This document shows, in pieces, positions 1-7,574 of a stretch of DNA of 23,485 nucleotides. The DNA is from an uncultured Lachnobacterium sp. (GTDB lineage Bacteria; Bacillota; Clostridia; Lachnospirales; Lachnospiraceae). The translations under genes and the position numbers were made by a program. Location of the stretch: contig UQRC01000037.1 of assembly GCA_900543445.1 (NCBI GenBank), positions 1 through 23,485 on the forward strand, read 5' to 3'. The notes under the pieces were generated by a model. That model ran no database searches, was not told the DNA's origin, and saw nothing but the letters and a program-made list of their open reading frames with translations. Within the stretch, counting starts at the first letter, position 1. Each line of letters begins with the position of its first letter.

Positions 1-30
1 TCTCTTTGCTAGGAAAAGTTATTTTCAGAA

Positions 31-46
31 TGTTTCACGTGAAACA
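31..46. promoter_or_regulatory. parS: parS centromere site 1
   Basis: A perfect 16-bp palindrome, TGTTTCACGTGAAACA, which extends to 20 bp (29-48). It matches the conserved bacterial parS consensus bound by ParB/Spo0J, with a CACGTG core. parS sites cluster near oriC and load ParB and SMC for origin segregation, and this one lies about 10.5 kb from the DnaA boxes. On the plus strand it is followed at once by six T residues, so it also resembles an intrinsic terminator for transcription entering from the left. The parA/parB genes are not in the window. Confidence 0.93.
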
Positions 47-62
47 TTTTTTGATATTTTGT

Positions 63-105
63 CAAAATATTGTATTTTAAAATTTAGATAAAAACAAAAT
101 ATTGT
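63..105. repeat. Short direct repeats CAAAATATTGT between the parS sites
   Basis: The 11-mer CAAAATATTGT occurs at 63-73 and again at 95-105, a 32-bp offset or close to three helical turns. The left copy also forms the right half of an inverted repeat, ATATTTTG/CAAAATAT (54-61 and 63-70). The DNA is very AT-rich, so chance is possible. A role as a binding site near the partition locus is only inference. Confidence 0.4.
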
Positions 106-129
106 GGATTTATTTTCAAAAAATAAAGA

Positions 130-161
130 AAAAGGAATGTTTCACGTGAAACATTCCTTTT
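130..161. promoter_or_regulatory. parS: parS centromere site 2 inside a 32-bp perfect palindrome
   Basis: The 16-bp parS core (TGTTTCACGTGAAACA) lies at 138-153, 107 bp from site 1. Perfect inverted symmetry continues outward with AAAAGGAA / TTCCTTTT to 32 bp. Transcribed leftward from the flavoprotein gene that ends at 177, it would fold into a long hairpin followed by TTCTTTATTT, so it probably also serves as that gene's intrinsic terminator. The parS call is strong and the terminator role is inferred. Confidence 0.92.
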
Positions 162-176
162 AAACAAATACGAAAA

Positions 177-794
177 TTATCTTATAAAATGAGTCCATGC
201 ATGTTCTTCTGTTTTTGGAAGTCCGAACTTTTCTTTTCCAAGAGAAATAGATTTCATAAGAAATGTCATATTTCTAGCAAGTACTCGCATGGTCTGTTTT
301 CCTTCTTCATCCTGATCTGCTTCTCCCTGCGCACGACCATGAATAGAATTCCAATACTGACTGGATGCAATCGGCATATTAGTAATTGTAAAATACTTAT
401 TCAGTTCATCAAATGTTGCGGAACATCCACCTCTTCTAGCACATACAACACTTGCGCCAACTTTCATAGTTTTATCAAAATGAGTGCTATAGAATAGTCG
501 ATCAAGTGTTGCAATCAGAGTTGCATTTGCGGAAGCATAATAAACCGGACTTGCAATCACTAATCCATCAGCCTCTTCAAATTTAGGAGCCAATTCATTA
601 ACCACATCATCAAAGACACATTTTCCTGTTTCCGCACATTTATTACATGCAATACAACCTCTTACATTTTTATTACCAACCTGAGCAATTTCAGCTTCCA
701 CACCTTCTTCTTCAAATACCTTTTTCATTTCGTCCAAAGCAATTGATGTATTACCATTTAATCTTGGACTTCCATTAATCATTAAAACCTTCAT
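177..794 (-). CDS. Iron-sulfur flavoprotein / NADPH-dependent FMN reductase family (flavodoxin fold)
   Basis: A 205-residue protein predicted to bind FMN and to shuttle electrons or reduce small acceptors in the cytoplasm; the substrate is unknown. It begins MKVLMINGSPRLNGNT, the first strand and phosphate-binding loop (GSPRxxGNT) of the NADPH-dependent FMN reductase fold. A second flavin-loop motif, ASPVYYASANA, lies near residues 81-91. Cys47, Cys50, Cys53 and Cys59 form a compact C-x2-C-x2-C-x5-C motif, the pattern that ligates a 4Fe-4S cluster in archaeal and clostridial Isf proteins. The ATG is preceded by AGAGG about 10 nt upstream. It is followed leftward by the parS palindrome, a likely terminator, and lies downstream of the histidine kinase gene with 142 bp between. 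I see a TATAAT-like hexamer (816-821) without a convincing -35. Family call firm, substrate unknown. Confidence 0.85.
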   Translation of the reverse strand: MKVLMINGSPRLNGNTSIALDEMKKVFEEEGVEAEIAQVGNKNVRGCIACNKCAETGKCVFDDVVNELAPKFEEADGLVIASPVYYASANATLIATLDRLFYSTHFDKTMKVGASVVCARRGGCSATFDELNKYFTITNMPIASSQYWNSIHGRAQGEADQDEEGKQTMRVLARNMTFLMKSISLGKEKFGLPKTEEHAWTHFIR

Positions 795-936
795 AAAATA
801 TTGCCTCTTTTCTTTATTATATATAAAATAACAATTTATCCGTTATCCAAACTTTTGAAATTCAAATATACATACTCATTTTGTTTTTACTAATTATTCA
901 TACCCATATGTCTGTTTAATAATTTGATAGAATGAT

Positions 937-1929
937 TCAGATATATTTAGGAATATATATTTGAATGGAACATCCCTTTTGCAATTCAGAATCAATTTCA
1001 ATTTTTCCAGCTAAGAGATCAACTCTCTGCTGAATATCATACAATCCCAATTTTGTAGTTCCATACTCAGTGCTCGTAACAAAAGAATCATAATCAAATC
1101 CATGTCCATTATCCGAAACGTTTAATAATATACCATTCTGTTCAAATGTCAAACCGATCATTACCTTATGAACACCGGAATGCATCGATGCATTTTTACA
1201 TAATTCATAAATAGAAAAAAGAATTGTAGTATGTACCACATTATCCAAACGACATACTTCACCTGAAGTATGATAATCAATCATGATATTATATTCTGTA
1301 TGTAATTGACTGATCAATTGTTGCATCTTCTGATCAAAAGAGATTCCGTCATCAAAAGATGGATATAATTCATAGGCACAATTTATCATCCACTTATGAT
1401 GTTCATCATACAAATTATGAATCTCTGATAATTCCATCTTGGCACGCTCAGGATCAACACTGATCATTTTCAAACACAAATCCATATGCTGATTGATCTG
1501 TTCCAAACTACCACTCTCTTTATGAACTAAATTCTGAGATAATCGATGCATTTTTCGATCCTGAAAACGTAACTGATTCAAACGATAATCAATCATGTTC
1601 TGTCTGGAGGAATCATTTGAGAAATCTTTCATTACATTCGTAATCTCATCTATCTTATTCTCAACAATCTGCAGTTCATCCTGCAGGGAAGACAAATGAT
1701 CAAACTCTATTTTTTGGTTTTCCTGTAACTCAGCGATTTTCTTTCGGTTAAAAGAATTTGTTTCACGTGGAGTAAATGCATCATAGTTAGGATCATTACT
1801 ATCTTCCAAAATTTCGATAAATTTTGTATTCTCCTTCATACGATTTTGGCAGCCAACAATATCCTTTTGAATCATCAACTTTTGCTCAACAAATTCCTGC
1901 TTTGTTCTCTCTAAGTATTCTTTTACCAT
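937..1929 (-). CDS. Orphan DegS-like sensor histidine kinase, soluble
   Basis: A 330-residue protein with no membrane segment. Residues 1-130 are strongly charged and heptad-like, predicted coiled coil, as in the sensor half of cytoplasmic DegS. Residues about 126-215 resemble the dimerisation region of the HisKA_3 family, with His136 as the best phospho-acceptor candidate. The usual H-D/E-x-x-x-Q/H motif reads H-K-E here, so the acidic residue after His is Lys. The C-terminal third is a HATPase_c domain: N box around ELCKNASMHS (Glu242, Asn246), G1 box SDNGHGFD (Asp273, Gly275, Gly277) and G2 box GTTKLGLYDIQQR (290-302). GGAG sits 6 nt before the ATG. No response regulator gene is adjacent, so the partner is unknown. 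Kinase-family membership is secure; activity is uncertain because of the altered motif. It carries a degenerate parS-like sequence internally. Confidence 0.82.
   Translation of the reverse strand: MVKEYLERTKQEFVEQKLMIQKDIVGCQNRMKENTKFIEILEDSNDPNYDAFTPRETNSFNRKKIAELQENQKIEFDHLSSLQDELQIVENKIDEITNVMKDFSNDSSRQNMIDYRLNQLRFQDRKMHRLSQNLVHKESGSLEQINQHMDLCLKMISVDPERAKMELSEIHNLYDEHHKWMINCAYELYPSFDDGISFDQKMQQLISQLHTEYNIMIDYHTSGEVCRLDNVVHTTILFSIYELCKNASMHSGVHKVMIGLTFEQNGILLNVSDNGHGFDYDSFVTSTEYGTTKLGLYDIQQRVDLLAGKIEIDSELQKGCSIQIYIPKYI
1759..1774. other. Degenerate parS-like sequence inside the kinase gene
   Basis: The sequence TGTTTCACGTGGAGTA matches 13 of 16 positions of the parS sites at 31-46 and 138-153: the whole left half-site and CACGTG core are kept, and all three mismatches fall in the right half. 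It encodes part of the kinase coiled-coil region (around residues 52-58). Naturally occurring parS sites tolerate one or two mismatches; three in one arm may weaken ParB binding. It could be a weak third site or chance. Confidence 0.35.
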
Positions 1930-2189
1930 AATTTCTCCATTATCTGAATAATATCTAATTTTATAGTCATATATTTATAATCATTTTTTATTATATATAA
2001 TATTATTTTTATATGAGTTATATGTTATATAATTAAATAAAAAATAATATAAATCATAAATTCAAAATCAAAAAGAATTCACACCTAGATTATAGAATAT
2101 TTCACTATGAAAGAAAAGAAATACCGAAAATATAATTTGTATATTCACTTAAAAATGTCTATAATAACAATATAAAGGAGGACACACTC
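1930..2189. other. AT-rich divergent intergenic region
   Basis: 260 bp between the leftward kinase gene and the rightward hydrolase-fold gene. The part at about 1965-2060 is almost pure A/T with many TATA-like hexamers, so promoter calling for the kinase is unreliable here. A good promoter for the rightward gene lies at its right end. No RNA gene or strong hairpin is seen. Confidence 0.6.
2137..2165 (+). promoter_or_regulatory. Sigma-A-type promoter for the hydrolase-fold gene
   Basis: TTGTAT (2137-2142), a 17-nt spacer and TATAAT (2160-2165), a perfect -10. Initiation near 2172 would leave a leader of about 18 nt carrying the AAAGGAGG ribosome-binding site, which fits a simple unregulated short leader. 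An overlapping TATAAT at 2131-2136 lacks a good -35. Confidence 0.6.
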
Positions 2190-3146
2190 ATGAAGAAAAA
2201 GACAAAACGATTTCTATTTCTAACAACTGCCGCTTTGGCTGGCATGTATGCTTATAACCGCTTTGTTGCAAATACATCCACCAATAAAAATATGCTTCCA
2301 ACAAAAAATGGTTCCTACTACTCCTGGAAGCAGGGCAATATATTTTACACCAAGCATGGCTCTGGAAGTCCTATTCTATTAGTCCATGATACAAATGCAA
2401 CCAGCTCATCCATTGAATGGACGAAAGTAGTAAAACGCTTACAGAAAAATCATACCGTATATACTATTGATCTATTAGGTTGTGGTCTGTCCGACAAACC
2501 AGGAATCAGTTACACAAGTTATCTGTATGTCCAGATGATTACAGCATTTATCAAAGATGTCATTGGAACAAAAACGGATATTGTAGCATCCAATCTTTCA
2601 AGCTCATTTGTTATTATGGCAAACCAGATCGATGATACAATTATCAACAAGATCATATTGATCAATCCAGTGTCACTTAAGACTTTAGATAATATGCCTG
2701 ATCAGCAGAGTAAGATGAAACAGACCATCATTAATCTGCCTCTGGTCGGAACATTCATCTATAATCTTATTATGAATCCAAAAAATGTGGATCGTACATT
2801 CCGGAACAAATATTTCCATCATCCACAACTCATCTCTTCTACAACAGAAGATGCCTACTATGAGTCAGCGCACATGGACAATAGCAATGGAAAATATCTG
2901 TACTCCAGCCTCTTAGGAAATTACATGTACACAGATATTCGTCATGCATTAAAGAACCTTAAGAAACCACTTACTATTATTGGAAGTGTTGAGCCTTCAT
3001 CAAATATGAAGACTTTTGAGGAATATAAGAAACTGAACAAATCAATTGGACTGATCAAGATTACGAACTGCAAACTTTATCCGCAGCTTGAGAATCCTGA
3101 GAAAGTTGCAAAAATGATTACTTCTTTCATAGATAAAGAAAATTAA
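2190..3146 (+). CDS. Membrane-anchored alpha/beta-hydrolase-fold protein, probably catalytically inactive
   Basis: A 318-residue protein. Lys-rich residues 1-7 precede a hydrophobic stretch (about 8-26) with no clear cleavage site, so it is probably a signal anchor with the rest outside the membrane. Residues about 45-315 follow the alpha/beta-hydrolase fold: PILLVHD strand and oxyanion region (61-67), YTIDLLGCGLSDKP (91-104, the usual D-x-x-G-x-G-x-S), elbow strand at 130-136, and the C-terminal LENPEKVAKMI (300-310). Against the usual V-G-x-S-x-G-G the elbow reads V-A-S-N-L-S-S, so the nucleophile position (135) is Asn. The usual catalytic His before the C-terminal helix aligns with Leu296, and the HG oxyanion pair is HD. 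A hydrolytic role is therefore doubtful; binding or a structural role is inferred. AGGAGG lies 9 nt before the ATG. It is the only gene left of oriC transcribed toward the origin. Fold likely, function unknown. Confidence 0.75.
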   Translation: MKKKTKRFLFLTTAALAGMYAYNRFVANTSTNKNMLPTKNGSYYSWKQGNIFYTKHGSGSPILLVHDTNATSSSIEWTKVVKRLQKNHTVYTIDLLGCGLSDKPGISYTSYLYVQMITAFIKDVIGTKTDIVASNLSSSFVIMANQIDDTIINKIILINPVSLKTLDNMPDQQSKMKQTIINLPLVGTFIYNLIMNPKNVDRTFRNKYFHHPQLISSTTEDAYYESAHMDNSNGKYLYSSLLGNYMYTDIRHALKNLKKPLTIIGSVEPSSNMKTFEEYKKLNKSIGLIKITNCKLYPQLENPEKVAKMITSFIDKEN

Positions 3147-3167
3147 TTTATTGTTTCATAAGAAATA

Positions 3168-3200
3168 AGGGTATAGTCATTGACTATACCCTCATTTTTT
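3168..3200. terminator. Bidirectional terminator between the hydrolase-fold gene and rsmG
   Basis: An 11-bp stem, AGGGTATAGTC (3168-3178) with GACTATACCCT (3182-3192), and a 3-nt loop, followed on the plus strand by CATTTTTT. On the minus strand the stem is followed by TATTTCTTATG, so leftward transcripts from rsmG may also stop here. It lies between two convergent genes. Confidence 0.85.
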
Positions 3201-3257
3201 ACCTATCATTCATAAATGTATATTTATTCCGCTTTAGTAATTATTAAAAAGCAACTT

Positions 3258-3971
3258 TTACAAAGGATCCTTGGATGGAGTTCCTGCTTTCCTTGGATAC
3301 TTCTTTGGTGTTCCACTAACCTTATCAATAATCACAAAAGCTCTTCCTGATTCACCAAGTTCAAATTTCTTAATATCAGAGATTTTTCCACCAAGAAGAA
3401 ATATAGAAGACTTGGATGCAGCAACTTCTTCATCACACTCCCCTGCTTTATAAGAAATAAACTTTCCTCCGATCTTTACAAATGGAAGACAATATTCACT
3501 GAGCGTAGAAAGATTTGCAACTGCACGCGAAACGCACAGATCAAATTTTTCACGATAATCAGAATTCTTAGCAAGATCTTCGGCTCTTCCATGAACAGTA
3601 TCAATTCCTGTCAGTCCAAGTTCACGGATTACATCATCTAAGAAAAGAATTCTCTTATTTAAAGAATCTGCAAGTGTAATCTGAAGATTTGGAAAAGCAA
3701 TCTTAAGTGGGATTCCCGGAAAACCTGCACCAGTTCCAAGATCCATTACCGCCTGTGACTTTTCAAGATCAACTGCCTGAATCAATGACAAACTGTCTTC
3801 AAAATGCTTTTCAAGAACCTCATCAAAATCTGTAATTGTCGTAAGATTCATAACCTTATTCTTTTCAATAAGCATCTCATAATAAGTAAGAAACTGTTCA
3901 AGCTGCTCGTCTGATAATTCAATACCAATTGCTTTTAAATCATTGATAAATTTCGTCGTATTATAATTCAT
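3258..3971 (-). CDS. rsmG: 16S rRNA (guanine-527-N7)-methyltransferase RsmG (GidB)
   Basis: A 237-residue SAM-dependent methyltransferase, the usual length, that makes m7G527 in the 530 loop of 16S rRNA. In other bacteria its loss gives low-level streptomycin resistance. The GidB-type N-terminal helices contain NKVMNLTTI (38-46) and KHFEDSLSL (55-63). The SAM loop is DLGTGAGFPGIPLK (77-90), and the later CVSRAVANLS and FISYKAG are family motifs. GAGGT about 6 nt before the ATG sets the start. It is the last gene of the mnmE-mnmG-rsmG unit, 18 bp after mnmG. In many Firmicutes parA/parB follow directly; here unrelated genes follow, and the shared terminator at 3168-3200 closes the unit. Confidence 0.97.
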   Translation of the reverse strand: MNYNTTKFINDLKAIGIELSDEQLEQFLTYYEMLIEKNKVMNLTTITDFDEVLEKHFEDSLSLIQAVDLEKSQAVMDLGTGAGFPGIPLKIAFPNLQITLADSLNKRILFLDDVIRELGLTGIDTVHGRAEDLAKNSDYREKFDLCVSRAVANLSTLSEYCLPFVKIGGKFISYKAGECDEEVAASKSSIFLLGGKISDIKKFELGESGRAFVIIDKVSGTPKKYPRKAGTPSKDPL

Positions 3972-3989
3972 ATCTACCTCAATATGCTA

Positions 3990-5987
3990 TTATTTTGAAT
4001 TTAGTTTAAAAAATAAATCAGGATTTGAATATTTTAATTGTTCCAGATAAACCAATAAAACCGATACATCTGCAGGCGTGACACCAGAAATACGGGAGGC
4101 CTGTCCAATATTCAACGGTTGAAATTCATTCAGTTTCTGCTGCGCCTCTATACGAAGTCCAGATATCTCCTTATAATCAAAATTCTTTGGTAACAGCTTC
4201 TTTTCGAGTCTCTTAAACTTTTCTACCTGCTTTACCTGACGGGTAATATATCCTTCATATTTGATCAGAATATTCACCTGATCTGTTACTTCCTGTGGAA
4301 GCTTCGGGCGATTCGTATCAATAGGAGCAAGCTTATCATAATCAAGCTCCGGTCTACGGATCAGATCAGCTAATGTTGTTCCAGTATTTAGTGGAATACT
4401 ATCATACTCCATCAACAAAGTCTGTACTGAAACACTTGCACCAACCTTCACATGATTCACACGATCAATTTCCTGATTGATCAATTGTTCCTTCTTACAA
4501 ACCCAGTCATAACGCTTTTGTGAAATAAGTCCAACTTCATATCCTCTCTTAGTAAGGCGAAGATCTGCATTATCCTGACGTAAAAGTAAACGATATTCCG
4601 CTCGTGAGGTCATCATGCGGTAAGGTTCACGATTTTTTTTCGTAACAAGATCATCGATCAATACACCAATATAGGATTCTGAACGATCAAGAATCAAGGG
4701 GTCTCTTCCAAGAATTTCCATACTCGCATTGATACCGGCGATCAATCCCTGACTTGCTGCTTCTTCGTATCCAGAACTACCATTAAACTGTCCGCCACTA
4801 AATAAACCATGAATCTTCTTAAACTCAAGGGATGCATATAAGTTATTCGCATCAATACAATCATATTCAATTGCATAAGCATTACGAACAATCTTAGCAT
4901 GTTCGAGTCCCGGCAGTGTGCGATACATTTCATACTGTACATCTTCTGGAAGTGAAGAGGACATTCCTCCAATATACATCTCATTTGTACTTAAACCTTC
5001 CGGCTCGACAAAAATCTGGTGACGATCTTTATCCGCAAACTTAACGACTTTATCCTCAATTGAAGGACAATAACGCGGTCCGGTTCCCTCGATAACTCCG
5101 GCATAAATAGGTGAGCGATCAAGATTATTTCTTATAATTTCATGTGTCTTCTCATTCGTATAAGTCAACCAGCATGACACCTGATCAATCTGTACATCTT
5201 CTGGATTGGTAGTAAAAGAAAAAGGAACCACTCTCTCATCACCAAACTGTTCTTCCATCTTAGAAAAATCAATACTTCGCTTATCAATTCTCGCAGGTGT
5301 TCCCGTTTTAAACCGGCGTGTCTCAATTCCATGCTTAGACAAGGAATGAGTCAGATGATTCGCTGCAGATAAACCATTTGGTCCGGTATGTGTGATCATC
5401 TCACCTGTCAGGCATCTTGCACGAAGATAAGTGCCGGTACATAAAACAACAGCCTTACATTTATAAGTTCCACCGGATACCGTACGAACTCCGGTAATCT
5501 TCTGTGTTCCATCCTCCATCGGCTCTTCATCGCCGAAGAAATGATCCTGATTGGTAAGAATCTCTGCAACCTCTGCCTGACGAATCGTTAAATGATCCGT
5601 ATTCTGCAAAGTTTTACGCATTTCTTTTGTGTATTCCGCTTTATCTGCCTGTGCGCGGAGAGAATGTACAGCCGGTCCTTTCGATTTATTGAGCATTTTG
5701 GATTGGATAAATGTCTTATCAATATTCTTACCCATTTCTCCACCCAATGCATCAATCTCACGAACCAGATGTCCCTTAGAACTACCTCCGATGTTAGGAT
5801 TACAAGGCATTAAAGCGATACTGTCCACACTAACCGTAAACATAATGGTTTCTAAACCAAGCCTCGCACTAGCCAAAGCCGCCTCACAGCCGGCATGTCC
5901 AGCACCGACAACAACCACATCATATTCTTCTGTAATGTGCGGAATATTCTTTTTCTCTGTATTCATCTCATCCAACTTTTCAACCAT
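3990..5987 (-). CDS. mnmG: tRNA uridine-34 5-carboxymethylaminomethyl modification enzyme MnmG (GidA)
   Basis: The FAD-dependent partner of MnmE; the complex installs carboxymethylaminomethyl at C5 of wobble uridine 34 in several tRNAs using methylenetetrahydrofolate, NADH and glycine. With this start it has 665 residues, longer than the usual 620-630 because of an N-terminal extension. The Rossmann motif [14 protein letters not shown] sits at about 24-37. Signature stretches [39 protein letters not shown] and [18 protein letters not shown] (GidA flavin and NADH elements) are intact. The ATG at 5987 has AAAGGA about 7 nt upstream. An in-frame TTG at 6014 has no good ribosome-binding site, and an ATG seven codons downstream (5966) is an alternative. 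It follows mnmE by 54 bp and precedes rsmG by 18 bp. Confidence 0.96.
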   Translation of the reverse strand: MVEKLDEMNTEKKNIPHITEEYDVVVVGAGHAGCEAALASARLGLETIMFTVSVDSIALMPCNPNIGGSSKGHLVREIDALGGEMGKNIDKTFIQSKMLNKSKGPAVHSLRAQADKAEYTKEMRKTLQNTDHLTIRQAEVAEILTNQDHFFGDEEPMEDGTQKITGVRTVSGGTYKCKAVVLCTGTYLRARCLTGEMITHTGPNGLSAANHLTHSLSKHGIETRRFKTGTPARIDKRSIDFSKMEEQFGDERVVPFSFTTNPEDVQIDQVSCWLTYTNEKTHEIIRNNLDRSPIYAGVIEGTGPRYCPSIEDKVVKFADKDRHQIFVEPEGLSTNEMYIGGMSSSLPEDVQYEMYRTLPGLEHAKIVRNAYAIEYDCIDANNLYASLEFKKIHGLFSGGQFNGSSGYEEAASQGLIAGINASMEILGRDPLILDRSESYIGVLIDDLVTKKNREPYRMMTSRAEYRLLLRQDNADLRLTKRGYEVGLISQKRYDWVCKKEQLINQEIDRVNHVKVGASVSVQTLLMEYDSIPLNTGTTLADLIRRPELDYDKLAPIDTNRPKLPQEVTDQVNILIKYEGYITRQVKQVEKFKRLEKKLLPKNFDYKEISGLRIEAQQKLNEFQPLNIGQASRISGVTPADVSVLLVYLEQLKYSNPDLFFKLNSK

Positions 5988-6041
5988 TGTTTTTTCCTTT
6001 ATTTGATTTATCAACGTTTATATTAAAAATTTAAACAACAT

Positions 6042-7430
6042 TTATTTTCCCATACAAAACTTTGAGAATATTTCTTCCACCAGATCGTCTTCCACCGATT
6101 CCCCTATAATCTTACCAAGTTCCTCATATGCTCCCATAAGATCAATCGAAAAGAAATCCTCTGCCATACCATCTTCAATACTTTGATTTACCTGCTTTAA
6201 ATGTTCTAATACAATCTGCAGAGAATTCTTCTGTCGTACATTAATAGAATATACTTCATCATTAAATGTAACTTCTCCCTGGAAAAACATTTCTTTGATG
6301 GTATCTTCAAATTCATCAATTCCGGTATTATTCTTTGCTGAAATTGAAATGACTTTCTTATCAAGATACTTCTTTACCTCTTCCGGTTGAACTTTCGTAT
6401 CAAGATCCGATTTATTTAAGAGAACAATCGCTTTCTTATCCTGCAGAAGCTTCATAATCTCATAATCGTTTTCATCAAGTTCTGTGGAAGCATCGATCAC
6501 ATAGATAACCAGATCTGCATTGACCGCATACTTTCTTGCACGATCCACTCCGATTTTTTCCACAACATCGGATGTATTACGAATACCTGCAGTATCCATC
6601 ACATTAAGTGTGATGCCATTCAAATTAATCTGCTCCTCCAATACATCACGCGTTGTTCCCGCAATCTCTGTAACGATTGCTTTCTCCTGTCCAACTAAGA
6701 TATTAAGAAGCGAAGATTTACCGGCATTCGGTTTACCCACAATTACAGTATTAATTCCTTCCTTTAAAATGCGCCCATTATCAAAGGATTTTAATAACTT
6801 ATCAACATTCTCAACGTTGTTATCCACAATTTTATGAAGTTTTTCTGGATAACCTTCAAGTGATATATGTTCCGGATCATCGAGTGCCGATTCTATAAAC
6901 GCAATTTGATATATGATTTCATCACGGATTTTTTTCACTTCTTCATGAACAGATCCTTTTAACTGATTCAACGAACTTTTCAGTGCATAATCGTTCTTAG
7001 CATTGATAACATCGATAACAGATTCTGCCTGTGTAAGATCCAATCGACCATTTAAGAAAGCACGTTTCGTAAATTCACCAGGTTCTGCCGGACGAGCACC
7101 ATACTTAATCACCGTCTCTAAGATTCTTTTCATGACATAGACACCGCCATGACAATCGATTTCAACGGTATCTTCTCTGGTATATGAATTCGGAGCTTTC
7201 ATCAAAAGCACCATCACTTCATCTACTACTTCATCACCATCATAGATGTATCCATAATGAATCGTATGACTTTTACAATCGTTTAATCGAACATTATTAT
7301 TTTTTGAACGATAAATACGATCAATAATTGCAAGCGCCTCATCACCACTGATTCGAACAATTCCAATTCCAGAAGGTGACATTGCAGTCGCAATTGCTGC
7401 AATCGTATCAGAACTCATATTGATATCCAT
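6042..7430 (-). CDS. mnmE: tRNA modification GTPase MnmE (TrmE)
   Basis: A 462-residue K+-dependent GTPase that works with MnmG on tRNA wobble uridine. The N-terminal tetrahydrofolate-binding domain begins TIAAIATAMSPSGIGIVRISG (about 9-29) and includes the conserved EPGEFTKRAFLNGRLDL segment (116-132). The G domain is inserted in the helical domain: G1 GKPNAGKS (232-239), G2 GTTRD (258-262), G3 DTAG (279-282), G4 NKSD (339-342). The C-terminus FCMGK carries the family's C-x-G-K end with Cys459. GGAG 9 nt before the first ATG supports 7430 rather than the Met at codon 5. It is first in the mnmE-mnmG-rsmG unit and has its own promoter behind the jag terminator. Confidence 0.97.
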   Translation of the reverse strand: MDINMSSDTIAAIATAMSPSGIGIVRISGDEALAIIDRIYRSKNNNVRLNDCKSHTIHYGYIYDGDEVVDEVMVLLMKAPNSYTREDTVEIDCHGGVYVMKRILETVIKYGARPAEPGEFTKRAFLNGRLDLTQAESVIDVINAKNDYALKSSLNQLKGSVHEEVKKIRDEIIYQIAFIESALDDPEHISLEGYPEKLHKIVDNNVENVDKLLKSFDNGRILKEGINTVIVGKPNAGKSSLLNILVGQEKAIVTEIAGTTRDVLEEQINLNGITLNVMDTAGIRNTSDVVEKIGVDRARKYAVNADLVIYVIDASTELDENDYEIMKLLQDKKAIVLLNKSDLDTKVQPEEVKKYLDKKVISISAKNNTGIDEFEDTIKEMFFQGEVTFNDEVYSINVRQKNSLQIVLEHLKQVNQSIEDGMAEDFFSIDLMGAYEELGKIIGESVEDDLVEEIFSKFCMGK

Positions 7431-7501
7431 TCAAATTTTCTCCGTATTTTATAATAACTTTTAAATATCATACTCTAAATATAAGAAGTATTCCGATAGT
7501 A

Positions 7502-7530
7502 ACTATATAACATAATTGCTTTTTTATCAA
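7502..7530 (-). promoter_or_regulatory. Promoter of the mnmE-mnmG-rsmG unit
   Basis: Read on the minus strand: TTGATA (7525-7530), a 17-nt spacer and TATAGT (7502-7507). It lies directly after the jag terminator and about 70 bp before the mnmE start, where an independent promoter is expected. No RNA was seen to confirm it. Confidence 0.6.
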
Positions 7531-7562
7531 GAAAAATGGGCATCCAATCACTGGATGCCCAT
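7531..7562 (-). terminator. Intrinsic terminator after jag
   Basis: A perfect 11-bp GC-rich stem, ATGGGCATCCA / TGGATGCCCAT (7536-7546 and 7552-7562), with a 5-nt loop, followed on the minus strand by TTTTCTTG. It begins 12 bp past the jag stop codon and separates the rpmH-jag unit from mnmE. Confidence 0.88.
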
Positions 7563-7574
7563 AACAAAACAAAA

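Noticed and set aside
1965..2060. Extremely AT-rich segment as a second replication origin or unwinding element.
   Set aside because: No DnaA boxes are nearby and the region is an ordinary divergent intergenic stretch; the origin signals are clear at dnaA.
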